Below are positions 27,287 through 36,707 of a stretch of 64,000 nucleotides of DNA, in pieces. How positions within the stretch are numbered: position 1 is the first letter of the stretch; every line of letters begins with the position of its first letter. The position numbers were made by a program, and so were the translations under genes. This DNA comes from Desmonostoc vinosum HA7617-LM4 (lineage in GTDB: Bacteria; Cyanobacteriota; Cyanobacteriia; Cyanobacteriales; Nostocaceae): contig JAHHHC010000017.1 in the NCBI GenBank assembly GCA_019359515.1, positions 1 through 64,000 on the forward strand, in the 5' to 3' direction. The notes beneath the pieces were generated by a model. The model saw nothing but the letters and a program-made list of their open reading frames with translations. It was not told the DNA's origin and did no database searches.

Positions 27287-27625
27287 TGGTTATTGGGAAT
27301 GGGGAATGAGCAGGGGACACGGAGAAAATTCTCCTTCATCCCCCCGGTTGGTGAGCGAAGTCGAACCACATCCCCCTCATCTCCCCTTTCAAGGGTAGGT
27401 TTTTCATATTCAGTCTGAAAAAACCTATTTTTTCGTTCCGAAATCTTTCTCCGCGTCCCCGTGTCCCCGCGTAAGCGCGTCAACCAAAACGCGAAATCTA
27501 AAAAACCTACCCATAAGAGCCTCATCCCCCTCATCCCCCACTCCATATTTGGGCAACAAATTGCACTCTTAACATGATATTGGTATTACAGCGACTCAAT
27601 CTCTATCTGTCAGTTAACAAACATT
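27287..27625. other. Gene-free region of dispersed repeats
   Basis: Contains the CCGGTTGGTGAGCGAAGTCG repeat at 27338-27379 (second copy at 34375-34416), an inverted pair around 27403-27435 (GGTTTTTTC / GAAAAAACC) and short CCCCGCGT runs. The minus-strand frame here is translated repeat, not a gene. Confidence 0.6.
27338..27379. repeat. Dispersed repeat CCCGGTTGGTGAGCGAAGTC, copy 1
   Basis: A 40-bp stretch matching 34375-34416 apart from one extra C. Confidence 0.85.
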
Positions 27626-27880
27626 ATGGGTTTTGCAGACCTAGCGATCGCAGAGATAACAACAAACTACAGTATTCCTGTAGAAAAAGTGTTTTCTGTA
27701 TACGACCAATTGGGAATTGCCAATCAACACCAAAAGACCCGTTTGGTGTTAAGGGATGCAAAGGCAATTATTTGGCAAATATTGTCTGAATATATCCAAA
27801 AGGAAACATTGACTCGGTGGTTAATACCAGAGTCACCGAAAAGGCTATCTCAGGCTTTGGCTATAGCCATTAACAATTAG
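27626..27880 (+). CDS. Small conserved-looking protein upstream of psbV
   Basis: 84 residues, soluble and helical (MGFADLAIAEITTNY, KVFSVYDQLGIANQHQKTRL, KRLSQALAIAINN). It has the look of a small nucleoid- or HTH-like protein but no motif I can name. It sits 58 bp upstream of psbV on the same strand. An alternative frame (27574-27789) overlaps but has unlikely composition. Real but of unknown function is my best reading. Confidence 0.55.
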   Translation: MGFADLAIAEITTNYSIPVEKVFSVYDQLGIANQHQKTRLVLRDAKAIIWQILSEYIQKETLTRWLIPESPKRLSQALAIAINN

Positions 27881-27938
27881 CTGGAGATTGAGTATCGTTT
27901 TTTAGCTGTGTTGAGCGTCAAAATTTTTAAGGGGAAAC

Positions 27939-28430
27939 ATGTTTAGAAGACTAATTAGCGTTGTTGTGGCTACTACTTTGCTGACTTTCCAACTGTTCGT
28001 TGGTGGCGCAACTGCGTTGGAACTGGACAAAGCTACTAGAACAGTGCCATTAAATGATAAAGGTGATACCGTCGTCCTCAGCCTCAAACAAGTAAAAGAA
28101 GGCAAACGCCTATTTCAATATGCTTGCGCTCAATGTCATGTTGGTGGCGTTACCAAGACAAACCAGAATGTGGGACTCGAACCAGAAGCGTTAGCACTAG
28201 CAACACCAAACCGTAACAACATCGAAGGATTGGTAGACTACATGAAAAATCCTACTACCTATGATGGGGAAGAGGAGATTTCAGAAATACATCCCAGCAC
28301 CAAGAGTGCCGATATTTTCACAGAAATGCGAAATCTCACTGAGAATGACTTAAAAACGATCGCAGGTCATATCCTTCTACAACCAAAGATTTTAGGTGAT
28401 AAGTGGGGAGGCGGCAAAATCTATTACTAA
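27939..28430 (+). CDS. psbV: Cytochrome c550 of photosystem II
   Basis: 163 residues. A signal peptide of about 26 residues ends GGATA-L, giving a ~137-residue lumenal protein. The haem motif is CAQCH (C63, C66, H67) and the second axial ligand is H118 (mature His92). The end, GDKWGGGKIYY, is the conserved C-terminus. PsbV docks on the lumenal face of photosystem II and stabilises the oxygen-evolving centre. Ribosome-binding site AAGGGG precedes ATG. It is followed by plastocyanin and cytochrome c6 genes on the same strand, so lumenal haem and copper carriers cluster here. Confidence 0.97.
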   Translation: MFRRLISVVVATTLLTFQLFVGGATALELDKATRTVPLNDKGDTVVLSLKQVKEGKRLFQYACAQCHVGGVTKTNQNVGLEPEALALATPNRNNIEGLVDYMKNPTTYDGEEEISEIHPSTKSADIFTEMRNLTENDLKTIAGHILLQPKILGDKWGGGKIYY

Positions 28431-28871
28431 ATCCCTGGCTGAGTGCTGAACCATTGGGGAGCCAGTCGCGTGCGGAGGCGTCCTCCGTTGAGCGAACTGG
28501 CGTAATTGGGAATTGGATATTGGTGACTGGGAATTGGGAAAATTCCTATCACCCAGTCACCAATACCATTTCCTACTTCCATCGTGGAAAGTTTAGCCGC
28601 TTTCGTCCTCACAGCAGCACAAAAGGCTCCTGGCTGGGGCACAGAAAAATTTTGATAAGCATAAAAAGTCAGAAAAAATAAAAATGCGTTATGTTAATTT
28701 ATAAAGTTTTTAGCGATCGCAATTGAGTAATTTTTACTGAATGCACAAGTTTTTCCTATTAATTTTCCCCAATAGTTAAAAAAAAAATTGCATCTACGAC
28801 ATATTGTCATATTTGGTGTTGATTTTATTTAAAATAAAAAAGGAAAAATAAAAGTTTGTTAGGAGACAGCC
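28431..28871. other. Spacer between psbV and petE
   Basis: Holds dispersed-repeat DNA (GGGGAGCCAGTCGCGTGCGG... near 28456-28500 and GGGAATTGG types). The 100 bp before petE are very AT-rich, as expected for its promoter, but no copper-responsive operator can be placed. Confidence 0.5.
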
Positions 28872-29291
28872 ATGAAATTGATTGCGGCAAGCTGGCGACG
28901 CCTTAGTTTAGCTGTGTTGACGATCCTTTTAGTTGTTAGCAGCTTCGCTGTATTTACTCCCAGCGCTGCGGCTGAAACACACCAAATAAAACTGGGTAAT
29001 GACAAAGGACAACTAGTATTTGAACCTGCCAAGGTGTCAGTGAAACCAGGCGACACAATTGAATGGGTGAACAACAAAGTTCCTCCTCATAATATTGTGT
29101 TTGATGCTGCCAAAAACCCAGCTAAGAGCGCTGATTTAGCAAAATCTCTGTCTCATAAGCAATTGTTAATGAATCCTGGTCAAAAGCAAACAACTACCTT
29201 CCCAGCAGACGCGCCTGCGGGTGATTACACCTTCTATTGCGAACCCCACCGTGGTGCAGGCATGGTTGGTAAAATCACTGTTGAAGGCTAG
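28872..29291 (+). CDS. petE: Plastocyanin
   Basis: 139-residue precursor with a signal peptide ending about SAAA-E (34). The blue-copper ligands are all present: H73 (PPHNIV), C123, H126 (YCEPHRG) and M131 (GAGMVG). It carries electrons from cytochrome b6f to photosystem I in the thylakoid lumen when copper is available. Ribosome-binding site TTAGGAG is 8 bases before ATG. The alternative carrier petJ lies 600 bp downstream, so the two interchangeable carriers are neighbours. Confidence 0.97.
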   Translation: MKLIAASWRRLSLAVLTILLVVSSFAVFTPSAAAETHQIKLGNDKGQLVFEPAKVSVKPGDTIEWVNNKVPPHNIVFDAAKNPAKSADLAKSLSHKQLLMNPGQKQTTTFPADAPAGDYTFYCEPHRGAGMVGKITVEG

Positions 29292-29901
29292 AAAACTAAG
29301 ACCAGATGATTTTCCTTGCTCATAAGCTAAGGTTAGCAAAGAGCAACGTTGATGAGGACGCGGAGAGTCCCCATAACTAAAGCTAGGGGATTCAAGCAAG
29401 GAAAACATTTTTTGCCTCTACGACTCGCATTCGGGGGCTTTTGACCAGTGTTCGACCTTGAGAATGGTCGCGCTCCGCGTCTCCCCTTCCCCGCGTCTTT
29501 GCGTCTTCTTGGTAACGAGTCCTATTCCAGACCAAATTGTACGCCATAAGCTAAAAAACATCTAAATTACATAATCAAATTAAATAAAACTCTTGTGGGG
29601 TGGGCATCTTGCCCGCCCTAATTATGCAAGTTATATGTGGAACAGCTTATGACTATGGAAGGAATATACTCGTTACCGTAAATTACTTCAAAAAGCAATT
29701 CCCTCTCCCCTAAACCCTCACACCACTAGTTTTTTAACTTGGCCGAAATCAGTAATTCACTACGCTTATACTCTACGAAACTGGCGCATCATGAGGTAGA
29801 GTACTACGGGGGACAACTGTAAATTTAACTAGACTTATAAGGCTTCTAGCCATAAAAGAAAGGTTTTTCAGTTGCTAGAGGCTGTTTGCAAGGAGAAGTT
29901 C
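29292..29901. other. Spacer between petE and petJ
   Basis: 610 bp. TTTTCCTTGCT (29310-29320) and AGCAAGGAAAA (29395-29405) form an 11-bp inverted pair 75 bp apart downstream of petE. A GGGTGGGCATCTTGCCCGCCC hairpin lies at 29598-29618. The rest is dispersed repeat sequence without a coding frame. Confidence 0.5.
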
Positions 29902-30246
29902 TTGAGAACATTTTTATTGATATTGCTATTAGCGATCGCTTTGTTCAAAGTAACATTCATTCGTCCAGCCTTAGCTGCTGAAATATCCAACGGGGCAAAA
30001 ATTTTTAATGCTAACTGCGCCTCTTGCCATATAGGTGGTGGTAATATCCTGATCAATCACAAAACCCTCAAAAAAGAAGCATTATCACAGTACTTAAAAA
30101 ACTATAATACCGACTCCATTCAGGCAATTATCCATCAAGTACAGAATGGTAAGGGTGCTATGCCTGCTTTTAAAGATAAGTTGAGTGAACAAGAAATTAT
30201 AGAGGTAGCTACCTACGTTTCTCAACAAGCCGAACAAGGCTGGTAA
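29902..30246 (+). CDS. petJ: Cytochrome c6
   Basis: The start is placed at TTG 29902, because AAGGAG (29890-29895) sits seven bases upstream and the resulting 114-residue precursor opens with a clean signal peptide (MRTFLLILLLAIALF...RPALA). The frame extends to another TTG at 29872. The mature part has CASCH for haem, and the axial methionine in GAMPAFKDKL. It replaces plastocyanin as carrier to photosystem I under low copper and can feed cytochrome oxidase. Its mature region is of normal length (~89 residues). Confidence 0.92.
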   Translation: MRTFLLILLLAIALFKVTFIRPALAAEISNGAKIFNANCASCHIGGGNILINHKTLKKEALSQYLKNYNTDSIQAIIHQVQNGKGAMPAFKDKLSEQEIIEVATYVSQQAEQGW

Positions 30247-30288
30247 AAAGTAAAAAGATATTAGTCCTTTGTAATTACAAATGACAAG

Positions 30289-30322
30289 TAGGGTGCGTTA
30301 TCGCGCCAGCGTAACACACCCT
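30289..30322. repeat. Palindromic GTGCGTTA repeat between petJ and the TonB-like gene
   Basis: TAGGGTGCGTTATCGCGCC and GCGTAACACACCCTA pair as an imperfect hairpin lying between convergent genes, so it may also end transcription. Confidence 0.6.
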
Positions 30323-30345
30323 AAAACCTAGACAAAGAACAGATT

Positions 30346-31887
30346 TCAATTCGATTTTTGTTGTCTTTTCTCTCTCAATTGGCGCAACTGCTGTACTAAT
30401 TTTTGGTCAGAATCAGCAGAAAACTTGGGCTGATTTTCATTAACCGTAGGCGTAGATAATGGCTTTGCAGGTGTAACCGTCGGCTGATTGCTTCTAATTT
30501 GCAATTCAGTTAAAGGTTGAGGTGTGACTGTTGTTGAAGGTACAGGTTCAGAGCTTCTAATTCGCAGCTTTTCAGATAGAGGTTTGGGAGTGACTGTTGG
30601 TGAAGATGCAGGCGGAGTGTTTCTGATTTGCAGTTCAGGCAATGGTTTAGGAGTAAGTGCAGGCTGATTATTTGTTACCCCTGGTGTCGGTAATACAGGC
30701 TGAGGATTAGCTGGAAATGGAAGATTTTGCCCTCTAGTAGTTTCAGTAGTGTTAGCCTTGCCACTTTGGAAACTGAGACTAAATGGGTAAGAACTGATTT
30801 TCTTATCTCCCTTGGGAGCCTGCTTGAGGAAATATTCTCTGGCCTTGAGTCGCTGTTCTGGAGATACTGACTGGTCTTGAAACTTAATATCCAAGACTTT
30901 ACCATCAGTATCTACCACTAATACACCCAAGACAGTACCTGCCAGATTGGGTTTATCTGTAGAGATTGTGTCGCGGATGACGGCTTTTTCTTCCGCATTC
31001 GGATACTCTTGCTGGACTATTTTTCTTAAGTCTTCGTAAGAGTTTACCTGAGCGATCGCTACTGGCGATATTTTTGTCGGTAACTCAGGTATTTTGGGGA
31101 TAGTTCCCGGTTGCAATTGCGGTAGGCTTTGCCCTGCTAAGGTTAAATTATCCGTGGACTGTGGCGGTTGTCCAACAGGAGCTACTGGCACCTGATTCTG
31201 AGGAAGGTTGTTGGATACCTCATTACCTGGTTGCACACCTTGGGGAGTAGGATTAACCTGTGCGCTTGTCGTGGGAGGTGTAGTTTCAGATATTGTGGGA
31301 GACTGAATATTTTGCATATCATCAGGAATTCCCTGAGACTGCAAATCTGGTAATTTATTTACAGGCAGAGGCTTGGATTCATCGTATTTGATGTCACTAT
31401 CGTTCAAACGAGGCACTGCTGCGGAGAATTTTCCACTTGCCTTAAATCCAGAATTGTCAAATCCTAAATTGCCTCTGGGATTTATCCGCAAAGACTGCTT
31501 GGGCGGTAACGAAGAGATGCGATAGTTACCATACGATTGGGGTAGGGGAGGTAGTACTGTCTGACCAGAGGTTGGCGGCAATGGAGGTAATAATGCTTGG
31601 GAAGTAGAAGTCCCAGGAGAAAGTTGTCCTGATAGGGGGAGTTGCTGTTGGAAGCTAACCTGAGGCGCGCTGGGAGTTTGTGGCAAACGGCTTTGGTCGG
31701 ATGGGGTTAATTCTAAAAGTCCGACTGCTTTAGTTGATGCTGCGTCTTTTGGTTTACTAGAGTCTACAGGCATCAGTGGCACAATCAACGCAATAGCACC
31801 GTGGATGCCAAGAGATGCTATAGCTGCTATCCCAGTTGGCTGGCTTAAGATTTCTGGTATATTTTTTAGCAGGGAGGCGTAAGACAT
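30346..31887 (-). CDS. TonB-like membrane-anchored proline-rich protein
   Basis: 513 residues. One hydrophobic helix near 18-38 (GIAAIASLGIHGAIALIVP) anchors the N-terminus; a long Pro/Gln/Ser-rich periplasmic region follows, then a compact stretch (about 280-375) with LAGTVLGVLVVDTDGKVLDI that resembles a TonB C-terminal-type domain, then more proline-rich repeats of the form VTPKPLSELQIR. That layout fits an energy transducer or a cell-envelope-spanning protein. The C-terminal repeats beyond the domain are unusual for TonB. Convergent with petJ. Confidence 0.65.
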   Translation of the reverse strand: MSYASLLKNIPEILSQPTGIAAIASLGIHGAIALIVPLMPVDSSKPKDAASTKAVGLLELTPSDQSRLPQTPSAPQVSFQQQLPLSGQLSPGTSTSQALLPPLPPTSGQTVLPPLPQSYGNYRISSLPPKQSLRINPRGNLGFDNSGFKASGKFSAAVPRLNDSDIKYDESKPLPVNKLPDLQSQGIPDDMQNIQSPTISETTPPTTSAQVNPTPQGVQPGNEVSNNLPQNQVPVAPVGQPPQSTDNLTLAGQSLPQLQPGTIPKIPELPTKISPVAIAQVNSYEDLRKIVQQEYPNAEEKAVIRDTISTDKPNLAGTVLGVLVVDTDGKVLDIKFQDQSVSPEQRLKAREYFLKQAPKGDKKISSYPFSLSFQSGKANTTETTRGQNLPFPANPQPVLPTPGVTNNQPALTPKPLPELQIRNTPPASSPTVTPKPLSEKLRIRSSEPVPSTTVTPQPLTELQIRSNQPTVTPAKPLSTPTVNENQPKFSADSDQKLVQQLRQLREKRQQKSN

Positions 31888-32446
31888 AGCTGTTATCGTT
31901 CACTCGGCTCGGTTGCAGTTGAATAGCGATTGTATCTTTGTTCAGAATATATTGCACTATCTGGTAATAAGTGCATCTTTCCTCAGAAAGAGTTATTTCC
32001 TACTTTTTTGGATTAGTTTTCTTAATGACGTGGTTTTACACTTGAAGTTGCGCTTGCTAACAAGATGCCGGATAAATTTTTAATTTTGAGTTTCGCTTTT
32101 ATGAGTTGCGTAATTAAAACAGAGTGCTTAGTCACGAGGAGTTTGGGCAATTACTCAAGTTTTAAGTATGTACTTAAGTCGCCTATTACTCCACAACTTT
32201 CCTGTTAGCTAGGCTGGTGTAATAGATCTAACACTCGATCTTGATTTAAACTACTTCTGATGATATTACCACATCAGCACCCTTGAAAACTGTTTCTAAT
32301 TTTTCCAATTTAACCTAAATTTGAGTCAGAAACGCCAGTACAGGTATTTGTTTTTTTTACATTTTTTCATTGTTAACCTGTGAGGACATAAGCAAAGTAT
32401 TCCAAAAGTTACCTCGGAATTTTTTGATCCGGATTCAAAATCTCAA
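31888..32446. other. Gene-free region
   Basis: 560 bp of AT-rich DNA between divergent genes. No convincing ORF, RNA or repeat; it should hold promoters for both neighbours. Confidence 0.5.
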
Positions 32447-33145
32447 ATGCCATTACCAACAGTTATTTTACCGGGATATTTAGAAAGTGCGATCGCTTAT
32501 CGTCAGCTAGAACAATCTTTACAAAACTTAGGTTTTCCCACAGTCACAGTGCCGCTGCGACGCCGTGATTGGCTACCTACCCTTGGAGGCAGACCAGTTA
32601 CACCGATTCTTTGGCAACTTGACCGCACGGTAAAGCAGATATTGCAGCAATATGATGCTACTCAAATTAACTTAATTGGTCATTCTGCTGGTGGTTGGAT
32701 ATCCCGTATCTACATAGGAGAAAAGCCTTATTCGTCCCGTAATGAGGTCAAGTCATCTCTGTTGTGGCAGGCTCATCCTCAAGTTGCGACTCTCATCACT
32801 TTAGGTACACCCCACATTAGCCAAGAGCGTTGGACGCGGTGGAATTTAGATTTTGTCACCAATAATTATCCTGGAGCTTTTTATCCAAAAGTTCGCTATG
32901 TCTGTGTAGCTGGCAAAACTATCTTTGGAGCAAGGCAGCGTGGTAGCTGGTTAGCATATAGTAGCTACCAATTGACCTGCGGCAAAGGTAATACATGGGG
33001 AGATGGCATCACACCTATTGAAGCCGCCCATCTAGAAGGTGCAGAAAATCTTGTCATTGAAGGTGTTAGGCATTCTCCCAGAAACCCTGGGATTTGGTAC
33101 GGTTCACCGGAATCATTGGAAATTTGGGTCAAATATTTGGTTTGA
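32447..33145 (+). CDS. Alpha/beta hydrolase, lipase-like
   Basis: 232 residues. The oxyanion/nucleophile elbow is GHSAGG (S80), preceded by the strand QINLIG; a later aspartate (WGDGITP) and histidine (VRHSPR) fit the catalytic triad. The start [13 protein letters not shown] resembles the HG/oxyanion turn of triacylglycerol-lipase-like proteins. It probably hydrolyses an ester in the cytoplasm; no signal peptide. The stop codon lies two bases before a 274-bp G-rich heptamer array. Confidence 0.85.
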   Translation: MPLPTVILPGYLESAIAYRQLEQSLQNLGFPTVTVPLRRRDWLPTLGGRPVTPILWQLDRTVKQILQQYDATQINLIGHSAGGWISRIYIGEKPYSSRNEVKSSLLWQAHPQVATLITLGTPHISQERWTRWNLDFVTNNYPGAFYPKVRYVCVAGKTIFGARQRGSWLAYSSYQLTCGKGNTWGDGITPIEAAHLEGAENLVIEGVRHSPRNPGIWYGSPESLEIWVKYLV

Positions 33146-33583
33146 GAATGGGGATTGGGGACTGGGGATTGGGGACTGGGGATTGGGGATTGGGGACTGG
33201 GGATTGGGGATTGGGTAATGGGGGCTGGGGATTGGGGAATGGGGAATGGGGATTGGGGACTGGGGACTGGGGATTGGGGATTGGGGACTGGGGACTGGGG
33301 AATGGGGACTGGGGATTGGGGATTGGGGAATGGGGACTGGGGATTGGGGACTGGGGGCTGGGGAATGGGGAATGGGGAATGGGGAATGGGGAATGGGGAA
33401 TGGGGAATGGGGACTGGGAGGATCTATATACAACCTTCCCTCTGCTCCCCTGCCTCTGTACTTCTCTGATTTAAAAGTTTGAAATATTTTAGATAAATAC
33501 AAATAAATACAAAATATCTTAATTTTTATTAGTTAAGATCGTAATAAAAATACACACTCGTTTAATAACAAGAGGGGTAAGTC
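33146..33583. other. Gene-free region dominated by a heptamer array
   Basis: Frames translated from the array (GDWGLG types) are artefacts. After 33420 come about 160 AT-rich bases leading to the cytochrome b6-like gene. Confidence 0.7.
33147..33420. repeat. G-rich heptanucleotide tandem array, about 39 units
   Basis: Units GGGGATT, GGGGACT and GGGGAAT repeat with almost no interruption for 274 bp (two GGGGGCT and one GGGTAAT variants). Each unit has a run of four guanines, so the plus strand can form many G-quadruplexes. Heptameric short tandem repeats are known in heterocystous cyanobacteria; this copy is long. Confidence 0.97.
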
Positions 33584-34189
33584 ATGGAAAATACCCGTTT
33601 TGATAGGATTTTACGACGATTGGCGACGACATTATCAGTCGTGATTCTGACTCTGTGTTTGATTTATGTATCTACGGGAGTTTTGTTGTCTTTTTATTAC
33701 GAACCAACAGCTGGCGGTGCTTATGAGTCATTAAAAATGATTAGTACACAAGTGCCTTATGGTTGGTTATTTCTGAGAGCGCATGATGTTGCTGGTAATG
33801 CAGTGATTGCGATCGCCTTAGTACAAATTGTTGTCATGTTCTTAGGTCGGCAATATCGTAAAAGTTGGCTAACTGCCTGGATTAGTGGAATTTTGTTTAC
33901 CTTGAGTGCGATCGCTCTAAATTGGACAGCGATGATCTTAGGGTGGGATCAAGAAGGATACTGGCGTTTTAGCATTGAGCTAGGAAACATCGAAGCCATT
34001 CCTTTGATTGGTGGTCAACTACGTGATATTCTCATCGGCGGTGGAGCAATTAGCAGCGTCACCATCCAACATCTTTACTCCATACACAACTATATTATTG
34101 CCGTTGCCGCCATCATTCTTGCTGTAGTGCATCTATTAGCTTTACTGTGGCAAGAAAAAGAGATGTATCAAGAGGTGATTAGTCATTGA
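33584..34189 (+). CDS. Cytochrome b6 paralog (cytochrome b N-terminal domain)
   Basis: 201 residues with four membrane helices. Alignment by eye to PetB is clear (SFYYEPTAGGAYESL, VPYGWLFLRAHD, LGWDQEGYW, EAIPLIGGQLRDILIGG). Helix B has H67 but the second ligand, 14 residues on, is Q81; helix D keeps both H168 and H183. So three of four b-haem histidines remain, and the PetB cysteine for haem c(n) is absent. It probably binds one b haem normally. It is not the core b6f subunit and no petD follows. Its role is unknown. Confidence 0.82.
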   Translation: MENTRFDRILRRLATTLSVVILTLCLIYVSTGVLLSFYYEPTAGGAYESLKMISTQVPYGWLFLRAHDVAGNAVIAIALVQIVVMFLGRQYRKSWLTAWISGILFTLSAIALNWTAMILGWDQEGYWRFSIELGNIEAIPLIGGQLRDILIGGGAISSVTIQHLYSIHNYIIAVAAIILAVVHLLALLWQEKEMYQEVISH

Positions 34190-34374
34190 AATGGGGAGTA
34201 GGGAGTAGGGAATAGGGAATGGGGAATTAAGAGGACACGGGGACACGGGGACGGAGGGAGGCGGGGAATGTACATGAAAGTTTCTCCGCGTCACCGCGTC
34301 TCCCTCTCTCCGCGTCATCTCTGTTGGGAATGGGAAATTGTCATTCATTATTCTCCGCGTCCCCGCGTCTCCCT

Positions 34375-34416
34375 CATCCCCCGGTTGGTGAGCGAAGTCG
34401 AACCACATCCCCCTCA
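34375..34416. repeat. Dispersed repeat CCCGGTTGGTGAGCGAAGTC, copy 2, overlapping a stop codon
   Basis: Matches 27338-27379. Its last bases (TCA at 34414-34416) are the TGA stop of the antiporter gene on the minus strand. Confidence 0.85.
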
Positions 34417-36333
34417 CCCTCCAGGAATTTCACTAGTAGAAAGCTCAGGTAATTTAGCTAGGGGAATTTCTTCAACTTCTGGTAACTTCTCTAAAGCAAG
34501 GGGAGTTGATTGGGTAGCACCAGACAAACGTTTTAAAAGATTTGGTCTGGGATCGTGTAAAAGATAGATAATGCGATCGCCAACTTCCCACTCTTGATTT
34601 ACTGGTATTACTTGTAGACGGTCTTCCCGTTCTACTAGCAGTGGTATTAATATTCCAGTGCGAATCTTTTCTTGAATGCGATCGTATTGAGTAGAAAATT
34701 CCGACTCATTGAGCGTGGTTGTCCCTAACTTAACTCGTCCATCATTCAAATATTCATTCCATGTCTTAATGGCTAAGTCTGGGATAAAAGCTTGATTAAC
34801 TTTCTTACTGACTGAGGTATTCGCTTGCGGATCACGAGGAAAAACTGCCAGTACGCGCGGAGGATTAAACTCTTCAGCCGCGCGTTGAGCTAAAACAAAA
34901 TTTACCTCACCATTGTTAGTCATAGCCAAAAAAGTGCCCATAGAAGCCAGTCCAGCCTCTTCTAAAACCTCAGCATCTAACGCACTGCTGGCGATAACTC
35001 GGAGATTTTGGGCCTCAGCTTGAGCAAGACAATCTGGGTCAGTATCGATCATGACGACATTTTCCCCCCGTTCTTGAAAGAATCGGGCAATCAAAAGACT
35101 CAAGGGATTACAACCAGCAATTACCACCCCTGTAGCTTCTTTAGAGGTAATTTGCAAACACTTTGCTACCCAGCCAGCTGTTAATCCTTGGCAAACAACC
35201 GTCATGATAATTGTCAGAAAGACTAAAGCTTTAATCGCATCACCACCGTTGATCCCGCGTTGTGTCAGTAAAATCGCAAATAAAGAAGCAACCGAAGCAG
35301 AAACAATTCCTCTGGGAGCTACCCAGCTTAAAAATAGTTTTTGTCGCCAATTGAGGTCACTGTTCCAGGTACAACACAAAATGTTTATGGGGCGAACAAC
35401 AAACATGAGTACCAAAACGGTGAATAAACTACCCCATCCCAAAGCCAACACACTAGCAATAGACAAGTCAGCTGCCAAGAGAATAAATAATACCGACACA
35501 CTAAGGATTGTCAACTGACCCTTAAAACTCCGCAATAAGCGCTCCTCTGGAACTGACGAATTGGCAAATACCGCTCCTGCAATTACTGTTGTCATCACTC
35601 CCGATTCGCTGCGGATCATTTGCGCGAGAGTAAACAGACTCCACAGTATTGCTAACACCAATAAGTTTTTCAACTCGAATGAGAGAAAATTAGCGCGTTT
35701 AAAAATCAAGCTCATTAAGTAACCGCCAGCAGCACCAATAGCCCCTCCAATACCCAAGCGCATGAGTAAACCGATAATCGCATTGATAGGATCAGCATCA
35801 CCGTTCAAAATCGTATCGAGAACAACGAAGGCGAGAATCGCTCCTACTGGGTCAATTAACACTCCTTCCCCTTCTAAAAGCGTTGCCACTTGCCTATCAA
35901 CGTTGATTTGCTTCAAGAGAGGGCCAACGACAGTAGGGCCTGTCACCACAACTATAGAGGCATAGAGAAAAGCTATATTCCAGGGAAATTCACCTAGCCA
36001 GTGAGCTGCCATGCTACCACCCAGCAGTGTGATTAATGTTCCCAGAGTGACGAGCAATTGCAGGCTCACTGAGACCCTGCCTAATTCTCGTAAATCTAAG
36101 TTGAGTCCGCCTTCAAACAAAATGATTGCCGTTGCTAAGGCAACAATAACTTCCAGTCCAATGCCAAGCAAATGGGGGTGCAATAGCCCTACACCATCCG
36201 AGCCAAGCAAAATGCCCAAAAGTAATAATATGACAATGCTGGGTAAACGGAGGTACGCTGCTAGCACTTGGGCACTAATGCCGGCTAAAACAGCGATCGC
36301 CATCTGTAGGGTAATTTCAAAAGATGCTTCCAT
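34414..36333 (-). CDS. CPA1/CPA2-type Na+/H+ antiporter with TrkA-N domain
   Basis: 639 residues. About 12-13 membrane segments fill the first ~390 residues, including VVTGPTVVGPLLKQINVD and the VDPVGAI-type motif LIDPVGAILAFV typical of Na+/H+ exchangers. A Rossmann TrkA-N-like domain starts near 397 (VVIAGCNPLSLLIARFF), followed by a TrkA-C-like region. It would export Na+ or K+ in exchange for protons, gated by a nucleotide. The C-terminal tail ends SEIPGG at a stop contributed by a dispersed repeat. Confidence 0.88.
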   Translation of the reverse strand: MEASFEITLQMAIAVLAGISAQVLAAYLRLPSIVILLLLGILLGSDGVGLLHPHLLGIGLEVIVALATAIILFEGGLNLDLRELGRVSVSLQLLVTLGTLITLLGGSMAAHWLGEFPWNIAFLYASIVVVTGPTVVGPLLKQINVDRQVATLLEGEGVLIDPVGAILAFVVLDTILNGDADPINAIIGLLMRLGIGGAIGAAGGYLMSLIFKRANFLSFELKNLLVLAILWSLFTLAQMIRSESGVMTTVIAGAVFANSSVPEERLLRSFKGQLTILSVSVLFILLAADLSIASVLALGWGSLFTVLVLMFVVRPINILCCTWNSDLNWRQKLFLSWVAPRGIVSASVASLFAILLTQRGINGGDAIKALVFLTIIMTVVCQGLTAGWVAKCLQITSKEATGVVIAGCNPLSLLIARFFQERGENVVMIDTDPDCLAQAEAQNLRVIASSALDAEVLEEAGLASMGTFLAMTNNGEVNFVLAQRAAEEFNPPRVLAVFPRDPQANTSVSKKVNQAFIPDLAIKTWNEYLNDGRVKLGTTTLNESEFSTQYDRIQEKIRTGILIPLLVEREDRLQVIPVNQEWEVGDRIIYLLHDPRPNLLKRLSGATQSTPLALEKLPEVEEIPLAKLPELSTSEIPGG

Positions 36334-36548
36334 GTTTTAGATTTTGAGCAATAGATTTCAAAATCTCTTGCAAAAAATTGCACATATCAAATCTACAGGG
36401 TACAACATCGCACTCCTTATTTTGTCATTTATCAAGAATTATGCTGACTCTGCCCTTGCTTGGTTTTTAGCCACTACCAATTTTTTTTAGCGGCAACTGT
36501 TGACATCAGCAATGAAATTCGTTACCTTATAAAAGGTCTGAGTCTGAC

Positions 36549-36621
36549 GCCCCCATCGTCTAGAGGCCTAGGACACCTCCCTTTCACGGAGGTAACGGGG
36601 ATTCGAATTCCCCTGGGGGTA
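36549..36621 (+). tRNA. tRNA-Glu (anticodon TTC)
   Basis: 73 bases. Acceptor GCCCCCA pairs with TGGGGGT, the anticodon arm is CCTCC-CTTTCAC-GGAGG with anticodon TTC, and the T arm is GGGGATTCGAATTCCCC. CCA is not encoded. Besides translation, tRNA-Glu supplies glutamate for tetrapyrrole synthesis in cyanobacteria. Confidence 0.97.
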
Positions 36622-36707
36622 CTGAAAAAGTGAGTATCTTTTTTCATTTGTTTGTTGAGAGTAACCCTATCACATAAGTTTAATATTGAGTGATCGGGCG
36701 ATTAAAA

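Noticed and set aside
27283-27546. 87-residue minus-strand ORF after the MalG-type gene
   Set aside because: Composed of dispersed repeat DNA, with no domain and no ribosome-binding site.
33147-33420. CRISPR array
   Set aside because: Units are contiguous 7-mers without spacers.
33094-33502. Long ORFs of GDWGLG or PIPSPQSP repeats on both strands
   Set aside because: They are translations of the heptamer array; any 7-bp repeat without stops opens several frames.
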